Shown here one piece after another: positions 14,193-16,148 of a stretch of DNA of 16,148 nt. The notes beneath the pieces are model-generated. The model saw only the letters and a list, made by a program, of their open reading frames with translations. It did not search any database and was not told the DNA's origin. The stretch is from contig USDZ01000020.1 of the NCBI GenBank assembly GCA_900553525.1, positions 1 through 16,148 of the forward strand, written 5' to 3'. The stretch's first letter is position 1; every line of letters starts with the position of its first letter. The stretch comes from an uncultured Oscillospiraceae bacterium (GTDB taxonomy: Bacteria; Bacillota; Clostridia; Oscillospirales; Acutalibacteraceae). The position numbers and the translations under genes are program-made.

Positions 14193-15056
14193 TCACCGCC
14201 TGGCCCTCACCACCCGGTCCTGTCCTGCCAGATCCTGAAATGTCCTCACATCCCTGTATCCCCCGGACCGGAACAATCCCTCCACTGCCTCTGACTGGTC
14301 ATATCCAATCTCCATATAGATACTTCCGCCCTCCGCCAGATGATTCCGGGCCTCTTCTGCCAGGATACGGTAAAAGGTCAGTCCGTCCTCACTTCCGTCC
14401 AGGGCAATCCTGGGCTCATGGTCCCTTACCTCCGGAGCAAGGCCCTCTATGACCCGGCTGGGGATATAAGGCGGGTTTGAGACAATGACATCAAAGGTCC
14501 TGTCCGTCCCCAGAGCGCTGAACATATTGCTCTCAAACAATTCAAATCCGCCCTCGTATCCGCCCAAAAGCCTGTCACGGTTTCCGGCTGCCACCTTAAG
14601 GGCCTCGGCCGACACATCCAGGGCAGCCACATGACGGTATCTGCCCATGAGCGCCAGGCTGATGGCAATGCACCCGGAACCGGTGCACATGTCCAGTACG
14701 CGTTTTTCCCTGTCCTTCTGTTCCTCCAGGACCAGCTCCACCAGTGTCTCCGTGTCCTGCCTTGGTATCAGCACATGTTCATTTACAAGGAACTCAAATC
14801 CCATGAACTCCTGCGTTCCGGTCAGGTGCTGTAGAGGGGTCCGGCCTGCCCTGGCTTCTATGAGCCTCATAAATTCCCGGCATTTTCCCTCTGTCTCCTC
14901 ATCCTCCCCCAGCCCCCTGGCCTTCAGGGCCAGAAAAGAGGCCAGATTCAGATGAAATACCTCCAGAAGCAGATACCTGGCATCCAGCTCCGGATCCGGC
15001 ACCCGGGCCTTATTCAGTTCCTGAACACCCTGCCACAACAGCTGCTGCATGGTCAT
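14193..15056 (-). CDS. prmC: Release factor glutamine N5-methyltransferase
   Basis: PrmC uses S-adenosylmethionine to methylate the GGQ glutamine of RF1 and RF2. The 287-residue chain has the N-terminal helical substrate domain (ending near LTGTQEFMGFEF), then RQDTETLVE, the SAM-binding VLDMCTGSGCIAISLA (120-135) and the catalytic NPPY (194-197). The start is ATG 15056, with AAGGAG nine bases upstream, although this lies inside the end of the DUF1385 gene (47-base overlap). Codon use is distinctive: AGG for many arginines and CTG for leucine, matching the DUF1385 gene and the 5' part of prfA but not genes further downstream. Gene order prmC-prfA is a standard pairing. Confidence 0.95.
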   Translation of the reverse strand: MTMQQLLWQGVQELNKARVPDPELDARYLLLEVFHLNLASFLALKARGLGEDEETEGKCREFMRLIEARAGRTPLQHLTGTQEFMGFEFLVNEHVLIPRQDTETLVELVLEEQKDREKRVLDMCTGSGCIAISLALMGRYRHVAALDVSAEALKVAAGNRDRLLGGYEGGFELFESNMFSALGTDRTFDVIVSNPPYIPSRVIEGLAPEVRDHEPRIALDGSEDGLTFYRILAEEARNHLAEGGSIYMEIGYDQSEAVEGLFRSGGYRDVRTFQDLAGQDRVVRARR

Positions 15057-16053
15057 GTTTTACTGCTCCTTCACTGTCATTGCCTTTTCCATTTCCGCCA
15101 TCCCAGTGCCTGCTTTTCTGCCATCCCGGAAAATTCTCATCCAGATAAGCCCTCCAGTCAAACACTGTCTCCACTGCCGCGATAGCCACCTCTATCATGC
15201 TGTCATCCGGCTCCGTGGTTGTCAGTCCCTGCATCCACATGCCGGGACGGCTGAGCACATTCACCAGCCGTGAGTCGTGGCGTCCCGCAAAACGCAGGAA
15301 CTCATAGGACACGCCCGCGATCACAGGTATCAGCACAATCCGGCTTACCACACGCAGCCAGACCGTATCCACCCGTATCACCATAAAAAACAGGATGCTG
15401 ATAACCATGACAATCATAATAAAGCTGGTACCGCACCGTTTATGCTCCTTGGAACTTGCCCTTACATTGTCCACTGTAAGCTCCAGCCCGTGCTCGATAC
15501 AGTTGATGCACTTATGCTCTGAGCCGTGGTACATAAAGGTCCTCTTGATATCCTCCATACGGGATACCAGCTTGATATAGGCTATGAAAATGACGATTCG
15601 TATTACGCCCTCCAGTATGGCCATCACTGTGTCGGAATGGATGAATCCTCTGCATATATTGGCGATAAACAGGGGAAGCACCATAAAAATGCCAATTGCC
15701 ATAACAAAGGAAAATACCATAACCACTGTCATGAGAGCGCTCTCCAGCTTCTCGCCGAAAACCTTATCCAGCCACGCCTCAAATTTACCGGGCTCTGCCT
15801 CCTCGTCGTCCTCAAAAAAACTGCAGGACCAGGTGAGGGCCCTCATGCCCACTACCATGGAATCTATAAAACTGAAAATACCTCTTACAAAGGGAAGACC
15901 TAATACTTTATGCTTCTTGGTCATACTCAAATAGGTATCCTTTTTCACCTCAATATCCCCGTCCGGCTTGCGGACCGCTATGGCGTAATCATTGCCGTTC
16001 ATCATCATGATGCCTTCAATTACGGCCTGACCGCCAATTCCTGAATATTTCAT
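15010..16053 (-). CDS. DUF1385 family membrane protein
   Basis: DUF1385 proteins are conserved membrane proteins of unknown function, found in Clostridia beside rpmE, prmC and prfA. The 347 residues start with the family mark YSGIGGQAVIEGIMMM, followed by several hydrophobic segments (near residues 110-135, 140-160, 215-230 and 235-255) and a conserved YHGSEHKCINCIEHG motif (about 174-188) whose His/Cys residues suggest metal binding, which is inference. AAAGG nine bases before ATG 16053 supports the start. The last residues (after WDGGNGKGND) look non-conserved and run 47 bases into prmC, longer than usual, so the natural end may differ in relatives. Confidence 0.92.
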   Translation of the reverse strand: MKYSGIGGQAVIEGIMMMNGNDYAIAVRKPDGDIEVKKDTYLSMTKKHKVLGLPFVRGIFSFIDSMVVGMRALTWSCSFFEDDEEAEPGKFEAWLDKVFGEKLESALMTVVMVFSFVMAIGIFMVLPLFIANICRGFIHSDTVMAILEGVIRIVIFIAYIKLVSRMEDIKRTFMYHGSEHKCINCIEHGLELTVDNVRASSKEHKRCGTSFIMIVMVISILFFMVIRVDTVWLRVVSRIVLIPVIAGVSYEFLRFAGRHDSRLVNVLSRPGMWMQGLTTTEPDDSMIEVAIAAVETVFDWRAYLDENFPGWQKSRHWDGGNGKGNDSEGAVKHDHAAAVVAGCSGTE

Positions 16054-16077
16054 CCTTTCTTACCTTTCTTAGCTGGA

Positions 16078-16101
16078 TGCCGCGGTACGGGCGCCGCGGC
16101 A
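16078..16101. repeat. GC-rich hairpin upstream of the DUF1385 gene
   Basis: TGCCGCGG (16078-16085) pairs perfectly with CCGCGGCA (16094-16101) around an eight-base loop, 24 bases before the DUF1385 start. On the minus strand it has no T tract, so it is not a clear terminator. It may be a leader structure or lie in the end of an upstream gene; only 95 bases are available to judge. Confidence 0.5.
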
Positions 16102-16148
16102 CATAAACCAGAAAGGGCTGAGCCTGATGCCAAGCCCAACCCTCATCT

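Overview
The window looks like chromosomal DNA of an anaerobic, spore-lineage member of the Bacillota (class Clostridia). Pointers are a complete cotJA-cotJB-cotJC spore-coat operon, the redox repressor Rex, a Gram-positive type NagB, SigA-like promoters, AGGAGG-type ribosome binding sites and frequent TTG/GTG starts. No tRNA, rRNA, CRISPR array or intact transposase was seen.

Layout. 1-2043 (+): 3' part of an aconitase gene cut by the window edge, then rex. 2046-2074: a hairpin shared by the converging rex and cotJ units. 2184-3336 (-): cotJA-cotJB-cotJC. 3552-4280 (+): nagB. 4281-6188: an accessory island with no intact gene. It holds two strong inverted repeats, an AadA-like nucleotidyltransferase gene broken by a frameshift in an A7 run, and opposite-strand coding fragments meeting near a palindrome. 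6189-7016 (-): an endonuclease/exonuclease/phosphatase family enzyme, divergent from pgeF (7259-8110, +), which overlaps a CmpB-type membrane protein gene (8107-9063, +). A strong bidirectional terminator (9134-9165) separates these from a long minus-strand housekeeping run. In transcription order that run is DUF1385 protein, prmC, prfA, sua5/tsaC, coaE, a lytic transglycosylase and an M18 aminopeptidase, ending at 9176.

How the genes work together. prmC and prfA are a functional pair, since PrmC methylates the GGQ glutamine of release factors. Sua5 makes the t6A precursor for tRNA, so the run is translation-centred, with CoA synthesis (coaE) and wall and peptide turnover genes following through short overlaps. 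Aconitase and Rex link carbon flow to redox sensing. NagB feeds amino-sugar carbon into glycolysis.

The most interesting signals are: (1) an apparent mosaic junction inside prfA, where codon use and lineage-type protein signatures change, either by recombination or by a chimeric assembly; (2) the frameshift in the AadA-like gene, which sits exactly on an in-frame A AAA AAG slippery heptamer, so a -1 slip would restore a 260-residue protein; (3) the hairpin-rich island of unknown origin around it. I found no convincing evidence of an entirely new multi-gene system.
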